A stretch of 64,000 nucleotides of DNA from Flavobacterium kingsejongi (GTDB lineage Bacteria > Bacteroidota > Bacteroidia > Flavobacteriales > Flavobacteriaceae), in NCBI RefSeq assembly GCF_003076475.1, contig NZ_CP020919.1, positions 682,001 to 746,000 of the forward strand, written 5' to 3'. The position numbers and the translations under genes were made by a program. How positions within the stretch are numbered: position 1 is the stretch's first letter; each line of letters begins with the position of its first letter. Under the pieces are notes generated by a model, which saw only the letters and a list, made by a program, of their open reading frames with translations, was not told the origin of the DNA and ran no database searches. Shown in pieces: positions 1-9,460 of the stretch.

Positions 1-74
1 TAAAAAAATTAATTTATTTACTACTTAATTAAAAAAAAAACTATTTTGGCAAAAAATTTAACAGCCATAATCAC

Positions 75-1283
75 ATGAAAAAATTATTACTTTTCTTTTT
101 TACAGTCGTCTATTGTACTGCTTTCTCTCAAATTCACTTCGAACCGGGTTATATTATCGATAATTCAGGCACTAAAAAGGAATGTTTAATCCGCAATATA
201 GCCTGGAAAAATAGTCCTTCCACCATCGAATATAAAATAACAGAAAATGACACTCCCAAAAAAACGGGACTATCTGATATTAAAGAATTCAGTGTAAGCA
301 ATACCTATAAATATGTACGTTATACAACACTTGTGGACCGTTCCGGGAATAGTGTACAAAAAGCAAGTTATACCAAAGACCCAATAACCAAAGAAGAAAC
401 CATTTTATTAAAAGTATTGGTAGAAGGAAAGATAACGCTATACCAGTATGAAGATGATAATCTTGTACTTTTCTTTACAAGTGCAGGAGACCGCAGTAAA
501 GCGGAACAACTAATTCATAAAATATATATTTCAGAAGGAGGATATGCCGAAAACAATCAATTCCGTCAGCAATTATACCGACAGTTCCAATCAGAGTACC
601 TGGAATCTGGTTCTTTGAAGATGAAAGATTTTGAAAAATTAAACTATAGCCAAAAAGCACTAATCAAACTATTTGGATTATACGATCAATCGGAGACTAC
701 GACCTTCACAAATCTTGAAGCGAGGCAAAACAAAAGTACCGTGCATCTAAAAGCTATTGCAGGTGCAAACTTTACATCCTTAATGTTGGAAAAGGGAGAC
801 CGCAGCCCAGAAGTAAATTTCGAAAATAAAACCCTTTTTAGCGTTGGCTTTGAAGCAGAATACATATTACCTTTCAATCAAAAAAAATGGTCCATCTTTA
901 TAGCACCAAACTGGCAAAAATATGAATCAACTGCAGAACAGGGTATTACAAATTCAACAACAATTCTAAAATCTGATGTCAGTTATTCGATGATTGAGAT
1001 TCCTGTAGGCGTACGACATTTCTTTTTCCTGAATGATACTGCCCGCATTTTGGTTGAAGCAGGTTATACTACTGCAATACCGCTCAATTCCCATTTACAG
1101 TCCGGACGTGATGACTTCAATGTAGAAACTTCCGGTAACTTTTTTATAGGAACTGGTTTTAATTATAGTCGCTATGGGGTGGAATTACGCTACACTATGG
1201 CCAGAAGTATCAACAAACAATCCGTATACCGTGGAACAGAATATGGGTCCACAGCAGTAGTATTAAGTTATCGCATCCTCTAA
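75..1283 (+). CDS. Secreted protein with C-terminal outer-membrane beta-barrel-like domain
   Basis: 402 aa. A Sec signal peptide (MKKLLLFFFTVVYCTAFSQ) is followed by a beta-rich N-terminal part. From about residue 222 alternating hydrophobic/aromatic strands (AIAGANFTSLML, VGFEAEYILPF, IGTGFNYSRYGVELRY) resemble PorT/OmpA-like outer-membrane barrels of Bacteroidota. Residues 130-215 look helical. No catalytic motif is recognised. A lipoprotein gene starts 17 nt downstream on the same strand and is probably cotranscribed. A near-consensus -7 box (TATTTTG) lies at 42-48. The barrel assignment rests on strand pattern only; the substrate or partner is unknown. Confidence 0.6.
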   Translation: MKKLLLFFFTVVYCTAFSQIHFEPGYIIDNSGTKKECLIRNIAWKNSPSTIEYKITENDTPKKTGLSDIKEFSVSNTYKYVRYTTLVDRSGNSVQKASYTKDPITKEETILLKVLVEGKITLYQYEDDNLVLFFTSAGDRSKAEQLIHKIYISEGGYAENNQFRQQLYRQFQSEYLESGSLKMKDFEKLNYSQKALIKLFGLYDQSETTTFTNLEARQNKSTVHLKAIAGANFTSLMLEKGDRSPEVNFENKTLFSVGFEAEYILPFNQKKWSIFIAPNWQKYESTAEQGITNSTTILKSDVSYSMIEIPVGVRHFFFLNDTARILVEAGYTTAIPLNSHLQSGRDDFNVETSGNFFIGTGFNYSRYGVELRYTMARSINKQSVYRGTEYGSTAVVLSYRIL

Positions 1284-1300
1284 CAAATTATTGTCATACT

Positions 1301-1930
1301 ATGAAAAATACCGCACCTTATATTTTCCTGTTTTTTCTTTTGTGCATTTGCAGCTCCTGCCGGAAAACAACCGATTCCGATACCCTAAAGGACACCAAAA
1401 TAGCTGTTCCGGATTCCGTTGCAGCTGATGCAAAAGCACATTCCTGGATGGATGATTTCAGGGATTTCAGGACGGCAGTCTATCAAAATAATAGAGCAGA
1501 ACAAAAAAAGCATTTCAGGTTCCCACTAACCGATCCGGAAATTTGGTTCTTATGTCAGTTAACCCCAGCGGAACAAAATAAGAGAAAATCAACGGTGAAA
1601 AATCCGGATTATTTCTATGAAGCCGATTTTGATCATTGTGCTGCTAAATTATTCGCCAAGTCGTTTGTCAATTGCATTCAAAAGATCAAAACAAAAGAAC
1701 TCTTCGAGGAAGGTCATTATGACACTCCGGAATTCGATGATGCAGAAGGAAAATACCTGATGTATGCGACAGTGGATACCACAACAGAAGAGCTGGTTCT
1801 GAATCAGTCATTCCTGAATGGTGAAGATGAAGACGGAAACTATGTGAGTGAAGGAGAATATAATATTATTTATATTTTTTCCATATCAGGTGACAAACTG
1901 ATGCTGAAAAGAATCACCATGGCCGGATAA
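1301..1930 (+). CDS. Hypothetical lipoprotein
   Basis: 209 aa. The N-terminus is a lipoprotein signal (hydrophobic run ending ICSSC, Cys at about residue 20). The mature part is mixed, rich in Asp/Glu, with aromatic patches (DPEIWFLCQLTP, DYFYEADFDHC). I do not recognise a family. It follows the barrel gene at 17 nt and is closed by a strong hairpin terminator, so the two form a short transcription unit, likely envelope-located. Confidence 0.6.
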   Translation: MKNTAPYIFLFFLLCICSSCRKTTDSDTLKDTKIAVPDSVAADAKAHSWMDDFRDFRTAVYQNNRAEQKKHFRFPLTDPEIWFLCQLTPAEQNKRKSTVKNPDYFYEADFDHCAAKLFAKSFVNCIQKIKTKELFEEGHYDTPEFDDAEGKYLMYATVDTTTEELVLNQSFLNGEDEDGNYVSEGEYNIIYIFSISGDKLMLKRITMAG

Positions 1931-1934
1931 ATAC

Positions 1935-1974
1935 AAAAGCCGCTGTAAACTAAGAATGTTTACAGCGGCTTTTT
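1935..1974. terminator. Bidirectional intrinsic terminator
   Basis: AAAAGCCGCTGTAAAC (1935-1950) pairs perfectly with GTTTACAGCGGCTTTT (1958-1973) around a 7-nt loop, with A and T runs on the two flanks. It sits between convergent genes and can serve both. Confidence 0.9.
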
Positions 1975-1994
1975 ACTTTTATAACGCTATCATT

Positions 1995-3620
1995 TTATTG
2001 ATACAAATTTCCCAGTATCCTGTCTTTAGGATATTTCACTTTATAGCTGATCCTGATTTTTTTTGTTTCATTGGGAGATAGTTTAAGATCCCAGCTTAGT
2101 AATCCGGTTTCGGTATTAATTTTAGCTTTGTCGCTTTGTAGTAACTCTACCATAATTTCCTTATCCGTACTGAGTGGAAACTGGTCTTTTAACAGCATGG
2201 TTATCGCTTCTTTTTTAGTATTCCGAACCACAATATCGTATGTAAAGGTTTGTTCTTTATACGAAGACATAAATTTGGTTCCCGATTTATCGGCAATTTT
2301 TTCCCTTGTAATTACAATTTTCTTATCCCTTCCCATACTCAGGCTCAGGGTATCCGAAGTGCGTTCCGGATTGATAACCGTTTTCCCAATATTCAATCCT
2401 TCAAAAATAATATTCGCCTCACCCGGTAAAAGGTTGTATTTGGAATAATCAATAATATCGGCCATCAGGAACGCTTCTTTCTCCACTTTTGGTGCTGCAT
2501 AATACTTATACGAAACCGGAAGTTCCAAGGATTTCAGGGCAACACTATGCATTTTCCCATTGGATAAAATATCATAGGGCAGGTCAATATCAAAAGTCAC
2601 ATTCAGCTGATTCTCTTTGATTGTTGTATAATTGGATACCGAAGCTTTCTCTTTTTTAACCATGACCACTTCTTCCAAAGCAATGCCGCTTACTCTACCT
2701 TCTACTTTACTTAGTGCAGCAGGAGCATAACTCGAATACCCTGTTACCGGATAGTTCAAATTGAGGAACCAAGGTTGCAACTCCGGTGCCTGATTATCGC
2801 GGTTAGGGCTGCCATTGGAGAGTGTTAATTTTACTTTCTTCCAATCCACTCCGGTATTCTGAGCCACTCTTGCTTTGTACATCAGGTTGATCGGGCTGGA
2901 AATATTATCCGCACGAAGATCATAAAAAGGACTCCAGGAAGCCAGTGGTGTAGTATAGCCCACCTCAAACGGAATTGTACCGGCCGAATCGTTCATAACC
3001 TGCAAAACCAATTTACCGGAAGCCATTTTTTCTCCTTTTTGGGTACTGGTTTCCAAACGCGTATTCAAAACCTGCAGCCTTTTATTCAATAGTTCCTGCT
3101 TGTCCTGTAAAACCACAATTGTTTTGCTGATTTCCGTTTGCTTCATTTTATAATACTCCACCAGTTTCATGAGTTCAGTAACGCTCATTCCCGTATTTGC
3201 TCCTGCCACCTGTTGATTTTTATCCAGCAGTTGCAATGTTTTTTCCTGGACATTTTTTTCAATTCCAATTTGGGCAATTTCCTTTTGTACCCGCCTGATA
3301 CTGTCCCGGACTATTTTTATGCCGGGTATCGCATTTTCATCATCATATTCGGAGATATAATTAGTAGTGAACTGTACCGACATTACTGTTACAGATGCCG
3401 GTACCGCCACCTGGATTGTATTTTCATCCAATCGGTTGGCAACATTCCGGATTACGATTTCACTTGTTCCCGCTGGTATATATACCGAAGCAGCATGGGA
3501 TAATTCGGCTCCATTATAATATACGGTAGCCGATTTGACTTTTGCCGTTGTAAAAATAGGTTGCTGTGCAAAGCCCGTCAGGCTGAATAAAAAAGCACAT
3601 AAGAATAGCATATTTTTCAT
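1995..3620 (-). CDS. MuiA family protein (DUF4140/DUF4139)
   Basis: 541 aa from the ATG at 3620, chosen because it places a clean signal peptide (MKNMLFLCAFLFSLTGFAQ) at the N-terminus; the frame is open 14 codons further up. The N-terminal DUF4140-type region (KVKSATVYYNGAELSHAA) is followed by a coiled-coil stretch (about 100-200) and a C-terminal DUF4139-type beta region ending KYPKDRILGNLYQ. The segment SKVEGRVSGIALEEV resembles a carboxypeptidase-like/TonB-plug fragment often found inside Bacteroidota members. The family is named after a mucoidy inhibitor; its biochemical role is unknown. It is probably periplasmic or surface-exposed. Confidence 0.85.
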   Translation of the reverse strand: MKNMLFLCAFLFSLTGFAQQPIFTTAKVKSATVYYNGAELSHAASVYIPAGTSEIVIRNVANRLDENTIQVAVPASVTVMSVQFTTNYISEYDDENAIPGIKIVRDSIRRVQKEIAQIGIEKNVQEKTLQLLDKNQQVAGANTGMSVTELMKLVEYYKMKQTEISKTIVVLQDKQELLNKRLQVLNTRLETSTQKGEKMASGKLVLQVMNDSAGTIPFEVGYTTPLASWSPFYDLRADNISSPINLMYKARVAQNTGVDWKKVKLTLSNGSPNRDNQAPELQPWFLNLNYPVTGYSSYAPAALSKVEGRVSGIALEEVVMVKKEKASVSNYTTIKENQLNVTFDIDLPYDILSNGKMHSVALKSLELPVSYKYYAAPKVEKEAFLMADIIDYSKYNLLPGEANIIFEGLNIGKTVINPERTSDTLSLSMGRDKKIVITREKIADKSGTKFMSSYKEQTFTYDIVVRNTKKEAITMLLKDQFPLSTDKEIMVELLQSDKAKINTETGLLSWDLKLSPNETKKIRISYKVKYPKDRILGNLYQ

Positions 3621-3737
3621 GAGGATTGTTTTTATATCTCTATAGAGTACTATTTTTGACAAAAGGTTGGGAACGATTTAAAAAAAAATTAATCCCCATT
3701 CTTTTGCGATTAAAGCCAACATCCCTGTCTCCATTCC

Positions 3738-4541
3738 ATGAAAAAAATAATCAGCCTCTTCCTCCTTCTTTTTACCCTTACACTTTCTGCCCAAGTATCA
3801 CTGGTCACCTGGAACCTTCGTGATTTTGGAAAATCAAAATCGGAGGAAACAATCGACTTTATTGCGGCTACTGTGCGGGATCATGATATTATTGCCATTC
3901 AGGAAGTTGTAGCAGGATATGGCGGTGCACAGGCGGTAGCACGATTGGCAGATGCCTTAAACCGTAAAGGCGCAAAATGGGATTATACGATCAGTGAGCC
4001 TACATCGGGAGATTCGTATAAAAAAGAGCGCTATGCCTTTTTATGGAAAACCAAAAACATCACTAAAATTGGCAAAGCGTGGCTGGAAAACCATTACCAT
4101 GAGGAAATTGACCGGGAGCCCTACCTCTGCACTTTCGAATACAAAGGCAAGAGCTTTACTGTAGTTACTTTTCATGCGATTACCAAAAAGAAACAACCGG
4201 AAACCGAGATCAAATATTTCAAATTCCTTCCGGCACTCTATCCTGGCAAAAACCTCATTTTTACGGGTGATTTTAACTGCCCCCAATCGCATACGGTATT
4301 TAATCCTTTGAAAAAAATGGGGTATATTCCTGTTTTTGCATTGCAGAAAACATCGCTCAAAAAAGAATGTGCAAACAACAATTGCCTGGCATCGGAATTC
4401 GACAATATCTTTTATAATATTGCGGCTATACGGCCCCACACCAATACAGCCCTACTATTCTTTAAAGAATTTGAGACACTCGAAAAAGCCCGGAGCATTT
4501 CAGATCATATCCCATTACAATTTTCTTTTTTCCCGAAATAA
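3738..4541 (+). CDS. Secreted endonuclease/exonuclease/phosphatase family protein
   Basis: 267 aa with signal peptide MKKIISLFLLLFTLTLSAQ. DNase I-like fold motifs appear in order: VTWNLRDFG (metal-binding Asn), IAIQEVV (metal-binding Glu), GDFNCPQSH (active-site Asp/Asn) and SDHIPL near the C-terminus (catalytic His). The length is normal for a secreted EEP enzyme, which hydrolyses phosphodiesters in nucleic acids or other phosphate esters. Nuclease versus phosphatase specificity cannot be told from sequence. A small Cys-containing secreted protein is encoded about 100 nt downstream. Confidence 0.85.
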   Translation: MKKIISLFLLLFTLTLSAQVSLVTWNLRDFGKSKSEETIDFIAATVRDHDIIAIQEVVAGYGGAQAVARLADALNRKGAKWDYTISEPTSGDSYKKERYAFLWKTKNITKIGKAWLENHYHEEIDREPYLCTFEYKGKSFTVVTFHAITKKKQPETEIKYFKFLPALYPGKNLIFTGDFNCPQSHTVFNPLKKMGYIPVFALQKTSLKKECANNNCLASEFDNIFYNIAAIRPHTNTALLFFKEFETLEKARSISDHIPLQFSFFPK

Positions 4542-4645
4542 TGTCTTAGGAAACTTGCAATCCAAAAAAAACAGCCGCTAAGGAAAACCGTAAGGATATA
4601 CTGTAGCGATGCCCTATGTTTACAGTGCTAAACTATAAAAAAATC

Positions 4646-4876
4646 ATGCATAAAAAAACACTACTCTCCTTGGCATTGCTCACTCTACTGATGAGCTCCT
4701 ATACTATCAACCCGACTTCAGAAACGTATGTTTATATGTGTAAAAGCAAGGCGGCCAAAAAATACCATTATAATAAAGCCTGTGCAGGGATGAATGCCTG
4801 CAGCCAGCAAATTATAAAAATGACGTTAAAAGACGCGAAAGATAAAGGCAAGGAACCGTGCAGCCTGGAGAAATAG
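4646..4876 (+). CDS. Small secreted protein with Ada-like metal-binding knuckle
   Basis: 76 aa from the ATG at 4646, the start giving a normal signal peptide (MHKKTLLSLALLTLLMSSY). The mature part has the pattern KKYHYNKAC...C...MTLKDAKDKGKEPC, which matches the K-Y-H-x3-C ... A-x3-G-x2-P-C spacing of Ada-type zinc knuckles, though the usual final PCxxC is PCSLE here. Similar short domains follow secreted nucleases in other genomes (from memory). Function unknown; metal binding is inferred. Confidence 0.6.
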   Translation: MHKKTLLSLALLTLLMSSYTINPTSETYVYMCKSKAAKKYHYNKACAGMNACSQQIIKMTLKDAKDKGKEPCSLEK

Positions 4877-4961
4877 CCCGTTTTTCAGCAAATGTTGTTA
4901 GCACTATCCTTTAAAAACCCTACTCATTTGTTTGTATCTTTGCCAAAAAGTAATACTGATT

Positions 4962-5399
4962 ATGAATTTGCCGATCACAACTGTATCCAAACACGAGTAC
5001 GACAGTATTATTGTGCTATGGGAAGCTTCAGTTCGGGCGACACATCATTTTATACGGGAAGAAGACATACTGTATTATAAGCCGCTCATACGAAATGAAT
5101 ATCTTAAAAGCGTTTCCCTCTATGCCATCCGGACAGCTGAAAATACTATCGCTGGTTTTATGGGAATTTCCGGGCCTAATCTTGAGATGTTATTCATCCA
5201 TCCGGATCATTTGCGCAAGGGCTTTGGAAAAATACTATTGCAACATGGTATTGTGGCAATGAATGTCTCCAAAGTAGAGGTCAATGAAGAGAATACGGAA
5301 GCACTCCATTTTTATCAGAAATTTGGTTTCAACGTGGTTGGCCGTTCCGAAACAGATAGTGCCGGAAAAAAATATCCGTTGCTTCACCTCGAATTATAA
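4962..5399 (+). CDS. GNAT family N-acetyltransferase
   Basis: 145 aa from the ATG at 4962. This start is supported by a TATCTTTG (TAnnTTTG) -7 box at 4936-4943, which would lie inside the longer open frame. The fold shows the acetyl-CoA motif A (LFIHPDHLRKGFGKILL, equivalent to R/Q-x-x-G-x-G/A) and the C-terminal NTEALHFYQKFGF motif. Acetylates an unknown amine in the cytoplasm. Monocistronic, ended by a hairpin terminator. Confidence 0.85.
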   Translation: MNLPITTVSKHEYDSIIVLWEASVRATHHFIREEDILYYKPLIRNEYLKSVSLYAIRTAENTIAGFMGISGPNLEMLFIHPDHLRKGFGKILLQHGIVAMNVSKVEVNEENTEALHFYQKFGFNVVGRSETDSAGKKYPLLHLEL

Positions 5400-5426
5400 T
5401 GCTCCTGTTTCAGAAAAAACAGGGCA

Positions 5427-5458
5427 TAAAAAAACCAGCAGTTAGTGCTGTTTTTTTT
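5427..5458. terminator. Intrinsic terminator between convergent genes
   Basis: An A-run, CAGCA-GTTAG-TGCTG hairpin and T8 tract; serves the GNAT gene (+) and possibly the dehydrogenase (-). Confidence 0.75.
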
Positions 5459-5479
5459 ATGCTATAGCGCCAGGCTATC

Positions 5480-6346
5480 TTATATTTTATCTGCTTTCTG
5501 GCTGTATTTCAATACTGCGATAATATCTTCTTGCCCAAATTCAGCTTCGGCTTTCTGGAAGGTATCATAACTTACTTTTGCCAATCGCCCCGACATGCCT
5601 TCCGCCTTCGCTAACCGCAAATCTTTAGCAATATGCTTGAGCGCAAAAGCAGCCTGGTAATCTTCGGCCATTATGGCATCGCCTTTTATTCGTGTAAAGA
5701 CATTCCCTAAAGCACTATTGTTAATCAATGCCATAAGGTCTTCAGTCCTGATCCCTTTGGAATTTGCAAAAAGCACCGATTCTGCCAGCCCTTGTGCATA
5801 CAACCCGAGAAGTGTATTCATAGCTAATTTTGCCCGGTTTCCCGCACCATTGGATCCGATCCATAACGATAATTTTCCCAAATGTTCCAGGATAGGTTTT
5901 ATCTTTTCGTAGACAGTTTCATCACCACCCACCATAATGACCAATTGCCCGTCCAGTGCCTGTTTCACACTACCGGATACCGGTGCGTCCAGGTAACTAT
6001 TGCCCTGATTCTGGCATAGGATGGCTAATTTCTCACTGATTTTAGGCGAAACCGTACTCATATTAACAATTATTTTACCGGAGACATGTGCTTTTAAAAG
6101 CCCTTCATTGCCGCCAAATATTTCCTGGATTGCCACGTCATCCGAAACCATCACAAAAATAACATCTGTATTCCGGAGTAGTTCTTCCGGAGAAAGGGCT
6201 TCATGAGCACCCTGCAATACTAATGCATTTACTTTTTCCTGACTGCGGTTATAGGCCGAAACCAGGTAGCCGGCTTTCATCAATTGCTTTGCCATAGGCA
6301 TTCCCATAGTTCCCAATCCGACCCAGCCAATTTTTACCTCATTCAT
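5480..6346 (-). CDS. NAD(P)-dependent beta-hydroxyacid dehydrogenase (HIBADH-like)
   Basis: 288 aa. The N-terminal Rossmann signature is WVGLGTMGMPMAKQL, the substrate-binding motif is DAPVSGSVKQA (about 122) and the catalytic Lys lies in GAGNRAKLAMN (about 173), all typical of 3-hydroxyisobutyrate/glyoxylate-succinate semialdehyde reductases. It oxidises a beta-hydroxyacid or reduces the semialdehyde using NAD(P). The exact substrate cannot be decided. Stands alone on the minus strand. Confidence 0.88.
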   Translation of the reverse strand: MNEVKIGWVGLGTMGMPMAKQLMKAGYLVSAYNRSQEKVNALVLQGAHEALSPEELLRNTDVIFVMVSDDVAIQEIFGGNEGLLKAHVSGKIIVNMSTVSPKISEKLAILCQNQGNSYLDAPVSGSVKQALDGQLVIMVGGDETVYEKIKPILEHLGKLSLWIGSNGAGNRAKLAMNTLLGLYAQGLAESVLFANSKGIRTEDLMALINNSALGNVFTRIKGDAIMAEDYQAAFALKHIAKDLRLAKAEGMSGRLAKVSYDTFQKAEAEFGQEDIIAVLKYSQKADKI

Positions 6347-6534
6347 CGCTTTACATTTTTAAGATTCCACATTCAAAGCTGTGCTTTCAATTCTATCTGT
6401 CTTTTCCCTGTCATTCACGCTACTACTTACCACAAATTACGAATCTAATCCTTACACTGCAACAGTATTACAAATATACTCCAAACTTTATAGATTATAT
6501 TCGGCAACACACTGTTGCTGATGGCCTTAAAAAC

Positions 6535-6577
6535 AAAAAGCAGGAACAATTCATTAGAATTATTCCTGCTTTTTTAG
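6535..6577 (-). terminator. Intrinsic terminator of the PorE-like/PorP operon
   Basis: AAAAAGCAGGAA pairs with TTCCTGCTTTTT around an AT-rich loop, directly downstream (minus strand) of the OmpA-family gene. Confidence 0.85.
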
Positions 6578-6591
6578 ATTGTGGCATGCAA

Positions 6592-8535
6592 TTACATTGC
6601 CGTGATAATAAATTCACTTCTCCGGTTTTCCTGATGTTGCGCTTCGGTACATGGCTGTCCATCGGTACAATTGTTCAGTAAACGGGTTTCTCCATATCCT
6701 TTCCCGGTGATCCTTTCCGGACTTATCCCTTTTTCAATCAGGTATGCCATAGTGGCTTTTGCCCTACGATTGGATAATTTAAGGTTATAGATTCCACTCG
6801 CACGACTATCGGTGTGGGAGCGTACATCAATTTTTATTTTGGGGTAGGCCCGCATCAGGTCAATAATTTTTCCTAAATCTTCGGCAGCATCGGGACGGAT
6901 ATTCGACTTATTAAGGTCAAAATAAATAACGTCTATCTGAAAGGCTTTGGCCAGATCGCTTCCTACAATTATATCTTCTTTGCTTCTCTTTTTAAGCGCA
7001 AAAGGGAGATCTGTCAATTGGGTTTTCTGATCTACGGTAATCATTTTTTCCCGCATCGCAAAACCTTCTTTTTCGACCCTGACATAATAGGTATCCCCCT
7101 TATCCAGTTCCAATTCATAGTGCCCATCTTTATCCGTAAAGGCTTCTTTAATGATTTTAAAATTGGTATCAAAAACGATCACTTTGGCATTCTCTATCGG
7201 CAGGCCATCTTCCAAACCGGTCACTTTTCCGGCAATCAGTGGTTTCGTTTCAAATTTAATTGGCGTCAGTTCCTTCAATCTATAAATATCATCATAGCCC
7301 TCTCCTCCGGAACGATTCGAACTGAAATATCCGGTTTTGGTATTAGTATCAATGATAAAAGCAAAATCATCCATCGGGCCATTCACCGGCGCCCCTACAT
7401 TATATACTGTCTGGTACCGTCCATCTTTTCCTATCTTGGAAACGAAAATATCAAATCCACCCAGTCCCTGCCTTCCGTCAGAAGCAAAATAGAGTTCATT
7501 ATTTTCAGAGATAAAAGGAAACGTTTCTTTCCCTTCCGTATTAATTGTATTTCCAAGGTTTAGGGGTTCTCCAAAGGTTCCATCTTCATTAATTCCGACT
7601 TTAAATATATCCGATTGCCCCAGGCTTCCGGCCATATTGGAAGCAAAATATAATGTTTTGCCATCCGGGCTAAGTGCTGGATGTGCCACACTGTAATTAT
7701 CGCTGCAAAAAGGCAATTCGGTAACATTTTCCCACTTCCCTTTTATAAATTCTGCTTTGTATATCTTGAGTAAAGTCACTTCTTCCCCATCTTTTCCTTT
7801 TTTACCTTTGTTATAATTGTTCCGGGTAAAGTACATCGTTTTACCGTCTTTGGTAAAAACAGGCGTAGACTCGTGGAATTTTGAATTTACGGGTTTCTTA
7901 AACGTCTTTGGTTTGGATAAACTTCCGTCGGCTTTCGTGTCGGATACATACAGATTGGTAAAAGACTGATTGGTCCATTTTGCACGGCGGCGTACTGTTC
8001 CCGGCATATCCCTTGAGGAAGCAAATACAATTTTGTCTCCGTAAAACGATGCGCCATAATCGGAATATCTCGAATTAATCCCGACAGTCTCAATAGTGTA
8101 CCGCCCTGAATTTTGTTTGATATCCTGCAGGTAATCCTTGTCCGCATTAAAAAGTTTTGCACGGCTATCCGTACTGTTTTTTTGTGCAAACAGCGTTAGC
8201 ATTTCATTTGCCTTGTCATACTGCCCTTCGGATTTAAGCGTTTGGGCGTAACGGTAATAATATTCCGGTTCCGGATTGGCATTGAGTGCAAACAATTCGC
8301 CATACCATTTATTAGCCTGATCGAATTCTCCATTAAAATAGTATGCATTTCCTAATTTCTGTACGATATCAGCTGATTTATAGCCTTTTTCGACTATTCT
8401 TTCGTAGGTTTTTATCGCATCCTTATAGGCCAGCCGTTCGTATTGCTTATTGGCTTTTTCCAGTTTGCCTTTTTGTGAATATCCCGTACTTCCCAAAAGG
8501 AGTAAGAGCAGACTATAAAGTAGAGCTTTTTTCAT
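6592..8535 (-). CDS. PorE-like OmpA family protein (TPR-PD40-CRD-OmpA)
   Basis: 647 aa with signal peptide (MKKALLYSLLLLLLGSTGYSQ). Domains in order: TPR repeats (about 25-130), PD40/beta-propeller blades with repeated STPVFTKDGKTMYFTRN-like motifs (about 140-425), a carboxypeptidase-regulatory-like fold (about 430-510) and a C-terminal OmpA peptidoglycan-binding domain (VIYFDLNKSNIRPDA, NRRAKATMAYLIEKGI). This order is that of Porphyromonas PorE, which tethers the type IX secretion ring to the cell wall. A PorP/SprF gene lies 10 nt upstream, matching the usual pairing. Whether it serves the main T9SS or one substrate set cannot be told. Confidence 0.85.
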   Translation of the reverse strand: MKKALLYSLLLLLLGSTGYSQKGKLEKANKQYERLAYKDAIKTYERIVEKGYKSADIVQKLGNAYYFNGEFDQANKWYGELFALNANPEPEYYYRYAQTLKSEGQYDKANEMLTLFAQKNSTDSRAKLFNADKDYLQDIKQNSGRYTIETVGINSRYSDYGASFYGDKIVFASSRDMPGTVRRRAKWTNQSFTNLYVSDTKADGSLSKPKTFKKPVNSKFHESTPVFTKDGKTMYFTRNNYNKGKKGKDGEEVTLLKIYKAEFIKGKWENVTELPFCSDNYSVAHPALSPDGKTLYFASNMAGSLGQSDIFKVGINEDGTFGEPLNLGNTINTEGKETFPFISENNELYFASDGRQGLGGFDIFVSKIGKDGRYQTVYNVGAPVNGPMDDFAFIIDTNTKTGYFSSNRSGGEGYDDIYRLKELTPIKFETKPLIAGKVTGLEDGLPIENAKVIVFDTNFKIIKEAFTDKDGHYELELDKGDTYYVRVEKEGFAMREKMITVDQKTQLTDLPFALKKRSKEDIIVGSDLAKAFQIDVIYFDLNKSNIRPDAAEDLGKIIDLMRAYPKIKIDVRSHTDSRASGIYNLKLSNRRAKATMAYLIEKGISPERITGKGYGETRLLNNCTDGQPCTEAQHQENRRSEFIITAM

Positions 8536-8545
8536 ATATATATTT

Positions 8546-9460
8546 TTAAAAGAACCTTGGTGTTATCATACGGTCATAATTTCGGAACAATTCAAAACGC
8601 AGGAATATCTCGTGTGAACCCGAATTGTAATTGGCCAGCTTTGTACTCTCGGCATCATAGGCATAGCCTACAAAAATCGCGTCACTAACCTGGAATCCCG
8701 CCATACCACTCACTGCAGCACTCCATCGGTATGCGGCACCTAACGTAAGTTTATCGAAGAATAAAAAGTTAGCAGACAGGTCTACCTGCAATGGCGCTCC
8801 CTGTACTACTTTGGTAAGCAGCGAAGGCTTAAACTTTACATCATAGCTCAGGTCAAAAACATGGCCCGCCATAAAGTAATAGTGCAGTCGTTCCTGGGCT
8901 ACAGAAGTACTGTTATCGTCATAATGTTTGGTCTCTAAAAAGTTAGGGACTGACAATCCAATATAGGTCTGATCGGAATGAAAATATATACCGGCACCAA
9001 TATTAGGGGAAAACTTGTTATCAACATTATTCTGAAATCTTGGATCTGATGGATTGTAGATATTCAATTTGGTATAATCAATATTCAATAAATCGGCAGT
9101 GGCTTTAAGCCCAAAGGATAACTGGAACGTTTCCGATGTAGGTACGGTATAAGAGAAATCAACCGAAATATTATTCTGATCCGATGGCCCTATCTTGTCA
9201 TTTACAAAGGAGAGTCCAATACCTATATTGGTGTTTTCGATCGGAGTATGTATCGATGCTGCATTGGTTACCGGTGCCCCGTCAAGTCCCACCCATTGTG
9301 TCCTGTGCAATCCGAAAATGCTCAATGCTTCCCGTGATCCCGCATAGGCCGGATTGATATTGATCGGATTGTACATGTATTGCGTGTATTGCGCATCCTG
9401 TTGCGCATAACTGCTTACCGTCACCAACATCAAAACGAAGAATATTAATTTTGTTTTCAT
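8546..9460 (-). CDS. PorP/SprF family type IX secretion outer-membrane protein
   Basis: 304 aa with signal peptide (MKTKLIFFVLMLVTVSSYA). The diagnostic N-terminal motif QDAQYTQYMYNPININPAYA and IFGLHRTQWVGLDGAP are those of the PorP/SprF family. It is predicted as a 14-strand-type barrel ending with an aromatic residue (MITPRFF). Family members cooperate with T9SS to export or retain large adhesins such as SprB. First gene of a two-gene operon with the PorE-like gene; no large CTD-bearing adhesin is next to it in this window. Confidence 0.9.
   Translation of the reverse strand: MKTKLIFFVLMLVTVSSYAQQDAQYTQYMYNPININPAYAGSREALSIFGLHRTQWVGLDGAPVTNAASIHTPIENTNIGIGLSFVNDKIGPSDQNNISVDFSYTVPTSETFQLSFGLKATADLLNIDYTKLNIYNPSDPRFQNNVDNKFSPNIGAGIYFHSDQTYIGLSVPNFLETKHYDDNSTSVAQERLHYYFMAGHVFDLSYDVKFKPSLLTKVVQGAPLQVDLSANFLFFDKLTLGAAYRWSAAVSGMAGFQVSDAIFVGYAYDAESTKLANYNSGSHEIFLRFELFRNYDRMITPRFF

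Noticed and set aside
1995..2500. TonB-dependent receptor
   Set aside because: The plug-like fragment belongs within the MuiA family protein; no barrel or TonB box.
7018..7563. 181-codon plus-strand frame opposite the PorE-like gene
   Set aside because: Antisense shadow of a well-supported gene, with biased Phe/Ile content.
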